Below, one piece after another: positions 24,848 through 39,700 of a DNA stretch of 64,000 nucleotides. The notes below the pieces were generated by a model that ran no database searches, had not been told where the DNA came from, and saw nothing but the letters and a program-made list of their open reading frames with translations. The position numbers and the translations under genes are program-made. The DNA is from Ascidia mentula. Lineage: Eukaryota > Chordata > Ascidiacea > Phlebobranchia > Ascidiidae. Numbering within the stretch: the first letter of the stretch is position 1; each line of letters opens with the position of its first letter. The DNA lies in assembly GCA_947561715.1 (NCBI GenBank), contig OX387205.1, positions 1,059,001-1,123,000 on the forward strand, written 5' to 3'.

Positions 24848-26032
24848 ATGTTTGGACCACGCTTTAACGAGCAAAAATTGAAGGTGAATCTGGGGTTGGT
24901 GCAAACCCGCCTTAAACTTATGGAAAAGAAAAAGACCGATCAAGCACTGAGAGCCCGTCCAGAGATCGCTGATTACGTGAGAAATGCAAAAATAGACAGA
25001 GCGCGAGTTCGTGTGGAGCACATCATACGAGAAGACTACTTGGTTGAAGCAATGGAACTTGTTGAAATGTATGCCGATTTGCTTGCTGGTCGCATTGGTT
25101 TGATGAAAAGGTCAAAAGTGCTTGAAGAAAGTCTTAAAACACCAATTTCAACACTAATTTGGGCAGGCCCCAGACTGAGCCAATACTGCCAAGAACTTAC
25201 TGTTGTTCAAAACATGCTTGGTGCATATTATGGGAAGAAATATGTGGAGGCATGCATGTCAAATCAAGTTGGCACTGTATGTGAGCGTGTCATGAACAAA
25301 ATGGATCCTTCACCACCGAAGAAGATACTTGTGGAGCGGTATCTGATTGAGATCTGCAAAGCTTCAAATGTTGAATTTACTCCTGATCCTAGAGTCATGG
25401 AAGAGGAATTGGATAGAGACCGACCACAAGTTGACACAGATTTCATGGATTTCAACAAGGACTTTCCAACTGGAGGAGGAGGAGGTGGTGGTGGAGGTGG
25501 CTACCCAGGTGGAAGTGGTGGCGGATATTCTGGTGGTGGAGGAGGAGGTAGTGGTGGTGGTGGTGGAGGTAGTGGTGGACAAATGGACCCGATCCCATCA
25601 TTCAGTTATGCAGCTGCTGCATCCGCACCCTTTTCTCCCCAACAACAAGCACCATACAACCCAGCTCCTGTACAACCCAACAATTTACCGCCATACTCTG
25701 CCACCGATCCAAACCAGCAGGAAGAGACCAAACAAGCTCCTCCACTTCCACAGAAAGATCCTGCTGCATATGGAAAAGTTGATATGGCAAATGAACCTGG
25801 GGTTACACCATCTTTGCCGAGCTACAATGACTCACTAGAAGCCCCTGGAAGTAGCAGACCAGTAGCAGCCCCACGTGGGGCATCACCAGGTATTCCTAAC
25901 TTGCCTTCAGTACCCACTAGTTTCCCTTCGGGCCCTGACTCCGGCTCCAATGGTGGGCCGCCAGATAAGAGTGATGAGGTAGATTTTGACGATCTCTCAC
26001 GCAGATTTGAAAACCTGAGGAAAAAAACATAA
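24848..26032 (+). CDS. IST1: IST1 homologue, ESCRT-III associated factor
   Basis: A single-exon frame of 394 residues (human about 366). IST1 is an ESCRT-III-like protein that binds CHMP1 and VPS4 and acts in endosomal tubule fission, multivesicular body sorting and cytokinesis. The start at 24848 (MFGPRFNEQKLKVNL) aligns with human MLGSGFKAERLRVNL; the in-frame ATG 21 bases earlier has no counterpart. The IST1 domain (about residues 8-185) includes RVRVEHIIREDYLVEAMEL and ILVERYLIEI. A glycine-rich run follows (25470-25580), then a Pro/Gln/Ser-rich tail, and the last 16 residues (DFDDLSRRFENLRKKT) are the MIM motif that binds MIT domains of VPS4 and others. Lack of introns is odd beside its intron-rich neighbours, but the frame is intact with both functional ends. 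Confidence 0.96.
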   Translation: MFGPRFNEQKLKVNLGLVQTRLKLMEKKKTDQALRARPEIADYVRNAKIDRARVRVEHIIREDYLVEAMELVEMYADLLAGRIGLMKRSKVLEESLKTPISTLIWAGPRLSQYCQELTVVQNMLGAYYGKKYVEACMSNQVGTVCERVMNKMDPSPPKKILVERYLIEICKASNVEFTPDPRVMEEELDRDRPQVDTDFMDFNKDFPTGGGGGGGGGGYPGGSGGGYSGGGGGGSGGGGGGSGGQMDPIPSFSYAAAASAPFSPQQQAPYNPAPVQPNNLPPYSATDPNQQEETKQAPPLPQKDPAAYGKVDMANEPGVTPSLPSYNDSLEAPGSSRPVAAPRGASPGIPNLPSVPTSFPSGPDSGSNGGPPDKSDEVDFDDLSRRFENLRKKT

Positions 26033-26540
26033 AGATATACTGAAGAAAAATATTGAACCACTTGTTGCCATTGCAAAGGTACAAGGTCAACACTTTAGAT
26101 TCCCTGCTGCTTGTTAAGATCCTGTCAGTGCTTTTTTGTGACCAAGACATTAACACTTTTACTTTTTTGATTTATATGCAGTTTCATATGATGTACTTGT
26201 ACTCTTGCTAAAAATGTGATAAAGGATTTACATTTCTCACAACAAAGAAAGAACTTTAAATTGACTGTTAATGTAAGGGCTGTGCTATTGCAACAAGATT
26301 TATTCTGCGAAGAACATATGCTCATTATGAATTTTGGTTCCAACAGCATGTGGTTTCTTCAGTTCATGTTTAGGAACATTTATTAAGTGCATACAAATTA
26401 ATTGATTCCTGTTTTACGTATTACAATGTCTGTACATAATGTGTTTAATTATTTCCAGTTGTACTCGCCATAACAACTCCCAACTTTGCCTTCTGTATTG
26501 GAAAACCACTGAATATAAATATAATTTTAAAATCCAACAA

Positions 26541-26546
26541 AATAAA
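26541..26546 (+). terminator. IST1: Candidate poly(A) signal of IST1
   Basis: AATAAA about 510 bases after the IST1 stop codon; other AT-rich hexamer variants occur nearby, so the exact site is uncertain. Confidence 0.35.
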
Positions 26547-27532
26547 TGCAATTTGTTGTTAAAACGATAAAATTTGAATAGTGACCATGTACTGTAGGTG
26601 ACTGCCTGAGTCAGATTGAGGACAATTGTTTGTTTTGCACTTAAAAGTCTTGTTTTATATTTCAAGTTTCAATTTTTAGTTGTGTTTTAGCGTTGAACGT
26701 AGTGAAGCAGTACATATTTTCTTGGTACTTTTGTCTTGTATCAAAATTGCCTTGTTTGGAAATATTGTGGAAGGAGCGACTGAATATAAACATAAAGGAT
26801 TTTTTTCACAAGAAAACTAATTAGTTCCAGAGAGGTTGAGCTGGAAACGTAAACAGTCAGAAAGGTCGTCGGAATCAACACGTTGGTGATCAAACAACCA
26901 CGTTGCTTAGTTAGCAGCTTGTTACTTTTGCGAGAGAAAAACTATTTATTCAACATGTTTGACAGTCGTTGCTGGAATGGGGTCGGCCGAAATGATGAAA
27001 CCAAACACAAACAACGTTGATTTGCTTGCCTTCTGATCCATTTGACCGACCACGGTCGCCTTCCAGCAACCTCTCTTACCATTTCACTCACTTAAAGAAA
27101 TGTTGATTGAAAACGCTACATATTCCGCAAATAAGCAAAGTGGCAATTTTGACCCTTGCGGCACATAATAACTAGTTGCAAGCAACATATTGGTTAAATA
27201 TGCAGCGTGCTGATTCAGACGAATTATGACCCTTATGGTCACCTACATTGAAACAACTTGGCACTAATTGAAGGGCGCACAACTTTTTTTATTAATGCAG
27301 GGAGCATCACACAGACTTTATTTCATCAACGGTCAACTTCGCATTTACTTATGCCTAAAAAAAGTGTAATGAAATGTTATATTTAACAATTTTTTTTACC
27401 TAAAAATACATGAGCTTATTCTATTTGATAACAAAGAATGAACAATTTCACAAGCTGTTAAGTTTCGAACAATGCACGACCGACGATGCAATGTTTTGGA
27501 AAGCATGTGTATACGACCGTATAGCCTAATAG

Positions 27533-27580
27533 GCATCCGCGGCCACACTAGGCCGTGCGCCCGCAGGTTGTGCGCTCCTG
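27533..27580 (-). mobile_element. hAT terminal fragment
   Basis: Read on the minus strand it begins CAGGAGCGCACAACCTGCGG and continues in the GC-rich style of many hAT termini (CAGNGG...AACCTGCGGCCC). Only one end was found, so boundaries are uncertain. Confidence 0.35.
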
Positions 27581-27939
27581 AGCTAATTCGTCACCCATTA
27601 TGTAGCTTGATTACATAGAATAGCCACAAACAGCAAAAGGGTAAAAAGCCATATATGTTTCGTAAGCACGTGTTGTGTAACATGATACATTGTGTAAAAA
27701 ATCTTACAAAAGCAGATCTTGGATTGATTGTGCAAGCATATATACGTCTTTCATGTAAAAGCTGCATCTATGGTTCGTGTATTTTTGCAGCCTCAATTTG
27801 CTGCCTCAATTTGCTGCTATATCAGACTTTTGAGTCTACTTTGCGTGTTTTACAATAAGTTACTAATTTAACTCCGTTGGCAGACTTACTGCGGGGAATT
27901 CGGGAATTTGTTGCAAATATAGCCTAAACACAGAGGTTG

Positions 27940-28040
27940 CGATACCTGGCGGAAATTAAAATTAGGCTCTTGACTTCAGTGCGCCAGCAGTGACAGAGCG
28001 ACTCTTTAGTGCCTTTGGAGGTCCAAGTGGTGTTAGTTAA
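27940..28040 (+). pseudogene. hAT transposase C-terminal relic
   Basis: The frame at 27969-28037 reads LDFSAPAVTERLFSAFGG, close to the hAT dimerisation-domain signature (S-x-P-[AS]-x-[ST]-E-R-x-F-S). An in-frame stop lies immediately upstream (27963) and another at 28035, and no longer transposase frame is present, so this is a decayed plain DNA transposon fragment. Confidence 0.6.
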
Positions 28041-29771
28041 TTAGTTAAGTCCTGGATGCGAATGGCCAAACACTGCATTTATCGTAAAGTACGAGAAAAC
28101 AGATCTGTCTCCCAGATGGCCACCGTAGTTCTGCAGGAAAGCTTTTAAATAGGTCTGCATCCTTCATTCCGTGTGCTGTTTGGCTTAGAGCGGACCCAAG
28201 TCAAAACACACAACGTCAATACCGGTCATAACACAGCAAAGTAAATTTATTTTTTTGCAAATGAAAATATTCGAATTTTACGTGAGCACTCAACTTAAAT
28301 GCTCATCACGTCATTCAAAAATAAAGCGTTTTGACTTTCTAACTAACTTATCCAACGACACACGTACGTGAACCCAAGGTCAAAAAGCGGATTCAGGCCG
28401 ATCGCCCCATATATTATGTTACGGCACAAATAATTTTTGCAGTGAGACAGACGGGTTTATCCAAGATTGACTTTCATCACTAGCGTGCTTGTCTGGCGTA
28501 TGTATAGCTATCGACCTGTCTAACAACCAAATATCGCCACATGCGTCACAATGTGCCCCACTAGAGAAAATTTCGGTATTCACAAATGTTTTTAGATGAC
28601 GATTTTAATTTTTTTTGTTTGTATACCTGGGTATCAGATGACTGTTGTTATTAACTTGAATGGGACGTCGTTCCTTTCGTGGACATGTGCAAGTGAGAGT
28701 GTGGTATAATTGCTGTGAAGGGGGCTATAAAACAAAAGAAGTTTATCAGAAAACTTTATGTAAAAAAACCTTGCTTCTGTTTCCTTTACTACAGAGCGGC
28801 ATTACTTTTCAAACGAGATGATCAGAGTTTTTAAGGTTTAAAATTACCATTCTGTGCTATGTGGCCTACTTGTAGGATACTTGCCGGCTATATCACGTTG
28901 TGCATGCATTTTAGTCGGACCGCACATTACAAAACGTGATTCAAACTCCGCGAATATCGAATTTTCAAGCAAATACACTGCTTGATAAGTCCACTCATTA
29001 ATTAAACATATCGGGTGTACGTTATATAACCGGTCAATAGCATTGTTCTTCAATGCGGGGCTGCATTCCGAGTACAGAAGATAGTAAACTTGTGATTGCA
29101 TTTTGAATAAAACTATCGCTGTTAATTTTTTACTTAGCGTCGAAAACCTCAATTGATTGAAGCCACATGAACAAAGCCGACAGTTCGTACGATTTACGCA
29201 AGCTGCTTTTCTCGTTAGTCTTGTGGTCAAACCTTTAAGTGCTCGCGTGCTGCTAAAATCGCGTTTGCCGTCTGTTTCGTAACAGAATGAGCGCTGCTGC
29301 TTTGTCTGTCTGAATTTACGTTGAGAGGATTTTGTTTATGTTTTACCGAAACTATATATTTTGTATTTTCTATGGTCGTAGCCTCCTCTTTATAAAGTTT
29401 TGCTTAATCTCGGCGGTGATTTGTGAACTATACGAAGTCATTTGTGATTGACGGTAGAACAATTACATCGAAACTTTCATAACTACAGTAATGCTAATTA
29501 AAAATGCATTAAGAACTGCAGTGATTATTTCAAGTTTTATTTAACATAACGTGATTAAACCGTGCTAATGTATGCGTTGTTTCACCAACGTGTATACCTT
29601 AATTGTATGCCTTGTAGTAATGTAAATTGTAAATACAAAGCAATAATAAAACAAGATATGTGTTCGTGTTTGACCAAGCTGATTCTCAATCTAGTACCCA
29701 AACATAGCAGTAACAGCAACAAGCACTAATGTATTTTTTAACAGAGTTACATAGAAGATATAGCATCCACA

Positions 29772-32909
<3,138 letters not shown>

Positions 32910-33398
32910 AGATCATGTTTGAACAGACGGTCAAAATGTAAATGACAAAACCAATGTTCACATGTGAATGACTGGAACAATGGACAGGGTCTGATTCAAT
33001 TCAGCTTGAAACAATAATTTTTCACCAAATAATACTTGGGAAACTTGAGGGTGGGATATCATGCACAGAAGATGCTGACTGCAGTTTGTAAGTTCATTAA
33101 TCATAAAATGCAATTCCTTTTCTTTGAGATATGATGTGTTTTTCATTAATTTCTTGCCATTCTTTGTTGTTTTCAAACGCCACAGTGGCAACTTCACCAT
33201 TTCCTGCACATTATTTCCAAACGGCAAATGTTACACTTTCAGGATTGTTGTTTAATTTTTTGTGTCAAAGTCACACACACACAAATGGCTTGTGATAAGT
33301 AGGCGGTACTTCTGACTGCTTGCAATCTTACTGTGTTTTTGTTTCCTTGTAAGCCTGCGATATTCTACGCACTATGTGCAGTAAAAACATGTGTTTGT

Positions 33399-33404
33399 AA
33401 TAAA
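33399..33404 (+). terminator. UBE2E: Candidate poly(A) signal of UBE2E
   Basis: AATAAA about 490 bases after the UBE2E stop codon, followed by a GT-rich stretch (TTTTGGTGGGT). Confidence 0.55.
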
Positions 33405-33498
33405 ATGCAAGTTTTGGTGGGTATCTTGTATTCATGAAACCATTGTTTTCAATCAATTCATGGGTTATTTTCTTCACTCATTTCTACACTGACTGGCA

Positions 33499-33504
33499 TT
33501 TAAT
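33499..33504 (-). terminator. Candidate poly(A) signal of the VWA3A-like gene
   Basis: ATTAAA on the minus strand about 270 bases past the stop codon. With the UBE2E signal it would put the two cleavage sites within about 100 bp of each other. Confidence 0.35.
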
Positions 33505-33772
33505 TGCTGGGTAAGTTAATATACAACACAAGTTCCTTATCATATTATCACAATGTTAAGCCCAGTCTCTGCCTTGCTTTTTCCAACTATTGGACTTCTG
33601 TATTACACCGAAAGAGAAATTCTATTACACATAACCTACAGCAGTACATGATCATTTACACAAAAAGCCAACACGAGCACAGTGTGACGAGAAACAGTTG
33701 AAAAAAATATGAAGGGCTCTGCAAAACCACTCAACCATGAAGAGGAACAATTCAGTTTCTACCAATCACAAT

Positions 33773-36700
33773 TCATGGAAGAAAAGGTTTGCTCGAAATC
33801 ATTTTGCTTTCCGTTCCACTCTCTGGCTCTAATTCAACCCTTGTTTGATCTTTGTGTTGTCGTATCACATCCCTGTGAGATAAATATGGTCAGAGTATGA
33901 TTATTTGATGTGTAACTGTAAAAATATTGTTTCTGTAACTGCTTGGAATTTAGATCTTCTTTTTGAAAAGATTGTCAAAAGCAATGGAAAAAATTGTTTC
34001 TAATAGAAATTATTGGTTGCAAAGTTGAGTCTCACCTGAAGTGTCGGGCTTGTGTCAAGAACTTTCTCCCCTTTGTAATTTCAATATTTAATTTTCGAAG
34101 GTCGTCGCCTTCAAATGATGGAAGGTTGGGATCCTGCAATGACATAATTCAATAAAATATTTTTCACCTCAAAAAATTGTTACATGTAATATTTTTACGA
34201 TCTGACCAACTTTGTGCATGTTTGTCTATGTTAAAATTTGACAACACTATTTTCTGTCACCGTCTCATTAATTAGCATTGGATCTGTTGTCTCAGCACAA
34301 CTGCATTTCACTTTTCACATTAGTTTATTTCTTACATCTTCATCCAAGCAACCATCTTCCATCATCCTGTGTGCGGCAAAATGAGCATCTGCTTCTCCAT
34401 GTGATCGGTGGAATCTTCCTTCCGTTGATGAAGCCAACTTCTTCAGGAAGTCATTTGCAACTCTTAAATAAGAAATAATTTCCTATAATTTGAACAAATT
34501 TAACTGCAGAAGTGGTTCAACAAGGGATGCCATATCTTTAACGTTGGTTATACATACACTTTATTACGTCTACACAGATGAGGGCGTAACAGTTGGTTGA
34601 CGATATGCACACAAGCAAAAAAGTTAATAATCATCAGCGAACAGGAGCATGAACAATTGTTACCTAACTGGATTTGTTTCATACATTTTTGTAAATTTTT
34701 TTATTATGAAGGAAAGCTTCGGAAAAAAGGGAAGCTTCGGACATCTATAATCCAAATTTAATTGGATTTTTTTAGCACACCTGTCATCACAGTTGAACGA
34801 GATTGTGTGAATGGGAAGTTTGGATTTGTTGAATTCCTCAGCCCTTTCCAGTGTCAATTTAACGCTTGTGTCAGGCTTGCCATCACTCATCAGATAAATT
34901 GCCTCTGCATCTTTATCTTGGAGTGCAACCTGTCATGTATTGAATATGTGATGATTGTAAAAAGGTGTATTTTTTGCCGAGTTTGTTTGTGATTTAAACC
35001 TGTTTAACAAGCCTTCTAGGAATATTGCTGAATATTGATTATAATTACAGTAAATAGAACAATACCCATAAATGCAATCAACAACATTTATTTTAACAAT
35101 ACTGTGAACATGTAAGCATGGAAAAACATTTTCTCTACTAGTTTTTTTTTATTGTCCAGTGAGACTTGATCCTTGTCATATACTCCACTTCAAAGTTATC
35201 CTCAAACACCAACAATAAATGGCAAGTATACACACCTCCAAAGCATCAAGTGTGGCAGTGCCACCATGTGGTTTAAGTGAAGACACCCACTGCACTGCAT
35301 CATGGCATGTTGTCTCGTTTGCTTCAGTGATATTCTCCTGCCAACTATTGGTTGTGTTTGAAAACGACACCAGGTTGAATCTGTGGTTGTAAAGATTGTT
35401 GTGGATTATTTTGTTGGTAATTTTGAACATCAACATTGCTATGGCACTTAGCCCAGGAATTGTGTGTTTTTGACAAACACCATCGCCAGGCTCATTGGCA
35501 AAACAAGTCCCAGAAACTGAGAGCAAGATTTTCTGTTTGTTTTTGTTTTTTATATTTGTCCGGTGTCAGGCATTCAGCTCAATTAGCAATAATTTTGCTT
35601 TTATTATATACAAGAAGGCTTAGCAAATGTTTAAACCCCCTTACTATAATTTATTACTTATAATTTATTAAATAAAATCCCACAAAGTTGCAATTCACGA
35701 AAATTTATGTCTTGTTTAAAATGTTTGAGAAAACTTACAGGTTTTATCACTTTCCAATTGTTGAATTTACCAAATGTTTAATAATCTCAGGTTCAGTGTT
35801 AAGGTGAGGTAAACTTACGCTATTTTGTTGGCATTCAATTGTTCCCAGATTAGTGAAGTCATTTCCTTCTTTAATTCATCCATGTAGAAACTCATCGAAC
35901 CAGATATATCAATCAAAATCACAACCTGTTGAAACACATTTGTATAAATTTATTTCAAATAATGATTGGTTAAAATGACCTATTTGCTCTTCAGTTTGTT
36001 TATGCAGTGGATTCTTAAAACTGTTTTATTAAGTGGCCCCATTTCAAGAAAGAACTTTCGATGCAACCCCATTAAAAATGCAGTCACGTACCATTGATTG
36101 AGACGCCCTGGTTTGTATTCATTTACCCAAGAATGTTGGATCTGTTATAACTCACATTATCTTCCAGTATATTTCCAAACAATCTCCTGCTACCAGATAA
36201 CAACCACTGCATTCTTTTTAAGTATCTTCGTATGGTGGTTGTGACATGGAGTTCATATTCGTCCATCTCACTTTCCTGCATGTCTATGTGTCTAACTTCA
36301 CCCTGGGAAACATGAACAACTTTAACTTGGGTACAAATTGCTTCTGGAGGGATGTAGTAATAGTGGGACATAAGCAAATAAAATCAGTTTGGATAGAGAT
36401 TTGCCCAAACGCCAATCCTGGATGGTTGAAGTTCACTAGAAATCTGCAACATGCTTTGCAAGATGAGTATTACAAGTTTGCAAATGTCATGGTACTGTGT
36501 AAATAATGCAAGTGTGTTTTCATATTGGTTTTGTGCATTGGCTATTGCTTGGTATATTGCACTTAAAACCACTTCAAATTGCATTGCCAAGTTTTTCAAA
36601 CACTAAAAGTCAGGTTGTTTTACTGAAATACCCCCAAATTGTTTAAACAGAAGAGTTTTGCAACAAGATTATTAAACTTTGGTATTTAATCCTTACATCA

Positions 36701-39700
36701 ACTTCCACACTTGGAAAAATGGAGCAGAACCACTTGGATGTGACAGTTGAGGTGGCAGATTTTACTTTAGCCTTCTCGTGAATGCAAACTGGGCCGGAGA
36801 CATATCTGTTCAGGTTGAGTTTCAGCTTGTTGAGACCATACTTCCTCAGCCACTGCAAAAAAAAAATATTTGAAGAAAAAAAAACGTAACACTCTAAATT
36901 ATAGAAAACTTTTTTTGCAAAAATACTGTTTATTTCATGGTTTTAACTGTTATATGGATTTTTAGATTTACAACAAGACTTGCCTGTTTGGTGCTGATGC
37001 GCTCTTCAATTTGTGGGAAAATTGGTTCAGGAACTGATTTTCTCACACTTTTCTGCTTGGGATATTTTTTGTACACGACGCCGACGTTATTCTTGTCCTC
37101 GACGTAGAATGGTTGCTGTTGGGATTTGGGCGACTTCTTGCTTTTGTTCCCTTCCGAAGTTGAAGGTGAACCGTAAGGTGCTAAGGATTAAAAAAATTAA
37201 TGAAAACGATTTATATTTTGTGTGAAAAATTATTACACACAATAAGTAATGGCACTGATAAAACCTTCAAAGTTATTCAGTAAATTTATAAAAAACCAAA
37301 ACAGGTAAAGGTTTTCCACATATGTTGATATAGACACAAATACAGATTACAATCTCAAATTTCAGACACAACAAACTCACCTGAAGGCAAAGGGGCTTTT
37401 TTTGAAGGGACTTTCCAAGCAAGTGCCTTAGGTGATTCCCCTTCAGAATGCATGTTCTGAAACAAAATCCACCCAATGTTAAAGGTCAAAACTTAAACGC
37501 GTAATTCAAACATCCACCATTCTTGCTCTGCTCAGTGCTGTTGGTCTCGGTTCAATAAATTCCACTGGTTTTGGTGTTTCTGGCCTCTTCTTTCTCGTTG
37601 GAGCATCGCACAACATCTGGAAAAGTTTTGAAAAATTTTCATTACGATTGTTTTGAGGGAATGTTGCTGGGCAACCAACAGTGTTGCTAGGCAACTAACA
37701 GAGTTTATTATCTGCATGAACTCACCAACTGTTTCATGGCCATCTGCTCCCTTCTCAGTCCATCTCTTTCCTTGACAGCGTCGACAAGATCTGAACACCG
37801 CTTGGAATAGTAAATTGCTCGGTCCATCTCGCATGTAAGTGATATTATGTCATCACTTTCGACTATGCCTGCGTTAAACCATAGATGTAAGTTACTGCTT
37901 TCTGCATTGATATTACATGACATAGTGCTGCTGTTGCTGCCATGATTGTTTTGATTGTTTTGAAAGTATACAGCTCTCAATGATTAACATGGCTCTTTTG
38001 CTCATATAACCCTCCAATGTCTGCCGTTTGGGGAGGCATTTTTATTTGAACTCTTACTAGTGAGTCTATATCCTATTATATATATTACATTTGTGACATG
38101 ATTGCCACAAAGATGGGATTGCATTAAATTTTATTGCTTACCTGATTCTCTGAACCAATGAAATCTTCCACCACTGCAATGTGCCAAGTTCCTTAGATAA
38201 TCTGCAGTCTGAGGGAGAGTCGCATATCGACTCGGCAGTTCCTCGTCAGAAAGCTGCATTGAGTGTGAAATATCAACAATATATTGACATTTATTTTAGA
38301 ACTTACCGTGTAATCATCAATACTGAACAAATCACAGTGAATTCTCAAGTCTGAACCAATACATGTCTCACTCACGAATGAACAAACAACATCCTGCAAG
38401 ATATTAAACAGTGCAAATTTTTTTACGCTTATCATCTATATTACACGTCATTTATATGATTTTTTCATTAGATATTGAACTCACCTCTTCTTGGTCTGGG
38501 ATTCCACTTGTAAAGAGGTAGAGACCTTGTGGGCCTCCATAATCCTTCATGTCTTCTTCATTTTCAATAGCAGCCCGGAATGCAGATAGCAAATTCCTAC
38601 TTCCGCAAGCCTCCAGATTCTGAACCCAACTGTAAACAAACAACGTTGAAAACTTTAATGTGCAATTCTTGTATCTCACTTAATAGAAGTATCTTGGATG
38701 TCATTATAACATAATAAGACCATATACAATATTTGTCATATTTTCTGCTAACCATGCCTACATCTATAACCCTATAAAACTTCGTACAAATGCTTACATC
38801 ACTTCCAAATTATATGAAAGGCTCGAATACATTTTTTGCACACACCAGCACATCCTGACTTACCACCATGCTGCTTGTAAATTATCAGGTGATGGTTTTA
38901 CCATATGAGGTTTCCACATCTTCGGGTGGCTTCCAAATCTATTACAACACCAATGACATTATCTTAAAATCAGATACATTGTAATCTTATTTGGTGAAAA
39001 CTCTCAATAAACTAGGCTCAGAATTTTCACTTATTTTTTATATTTGGTTGCATCATGTGTGACTAACGCGATAATGTTGAATGCCTGTTTGTTTGCGATC
39101 TGTTGTTCCATCATTATTCTCAGTGAGTGTTGAATGTGAATGATGTAAGACTTGTTGGAAATGGAAGTGTCGATCAGGATGATAATGCTGTCATGCAAAA
39201 GTTGAATGTTAATGGAACGTGAATGCAAAATAATTACACATCAACCATACTGTAACAACTGTTCTCATCCAAACAAGTTTTCTTGCCAGATGAGCTTTAA
39301 ATTATTGAATAGTATGCCTGGCAGCATCAGAAACAAACTGTTCTCATCAGACCTAAGTCCTAATCAACTATTTATTTAGGTTTTGGTATTGCTATTTTTT
39401 CCCAACCGTTTTTCGCAGATCGTTCCCCAAATTCTTCTGCTTCCCGACGCAAGCCATTCAACCCTTTTTTCAAATGCCTTCACTGCAGCCCCAAGTTGTT
39501 TCTGTTATGAACAAAAATCACTTAAACAATGGCTGTTTAATGTGTGGTATAAACTTGATAGTTTTGAGACACGTTGGTCTTTTGCAACACATATATGGAA
39601 GGATTCAATATTCCAAATTGTGTTAAATTTTATAGTTATAACAGCAATTGTTACAAATAATAACAACAAACTATTTCTGCACAGGGTGATTGGAGTCAAA

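Larger units (their letters stand above)
26650..29743. other. IST1-UBE2E spacer, no host gene seen
   Basis: Only hAT remnants at about 27.5 and 28.0 kb could be identified. A TATAAAA (28726-28732) lies about 1 kb before UBE2E and could mark its promoter. Confidence 0.45.
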
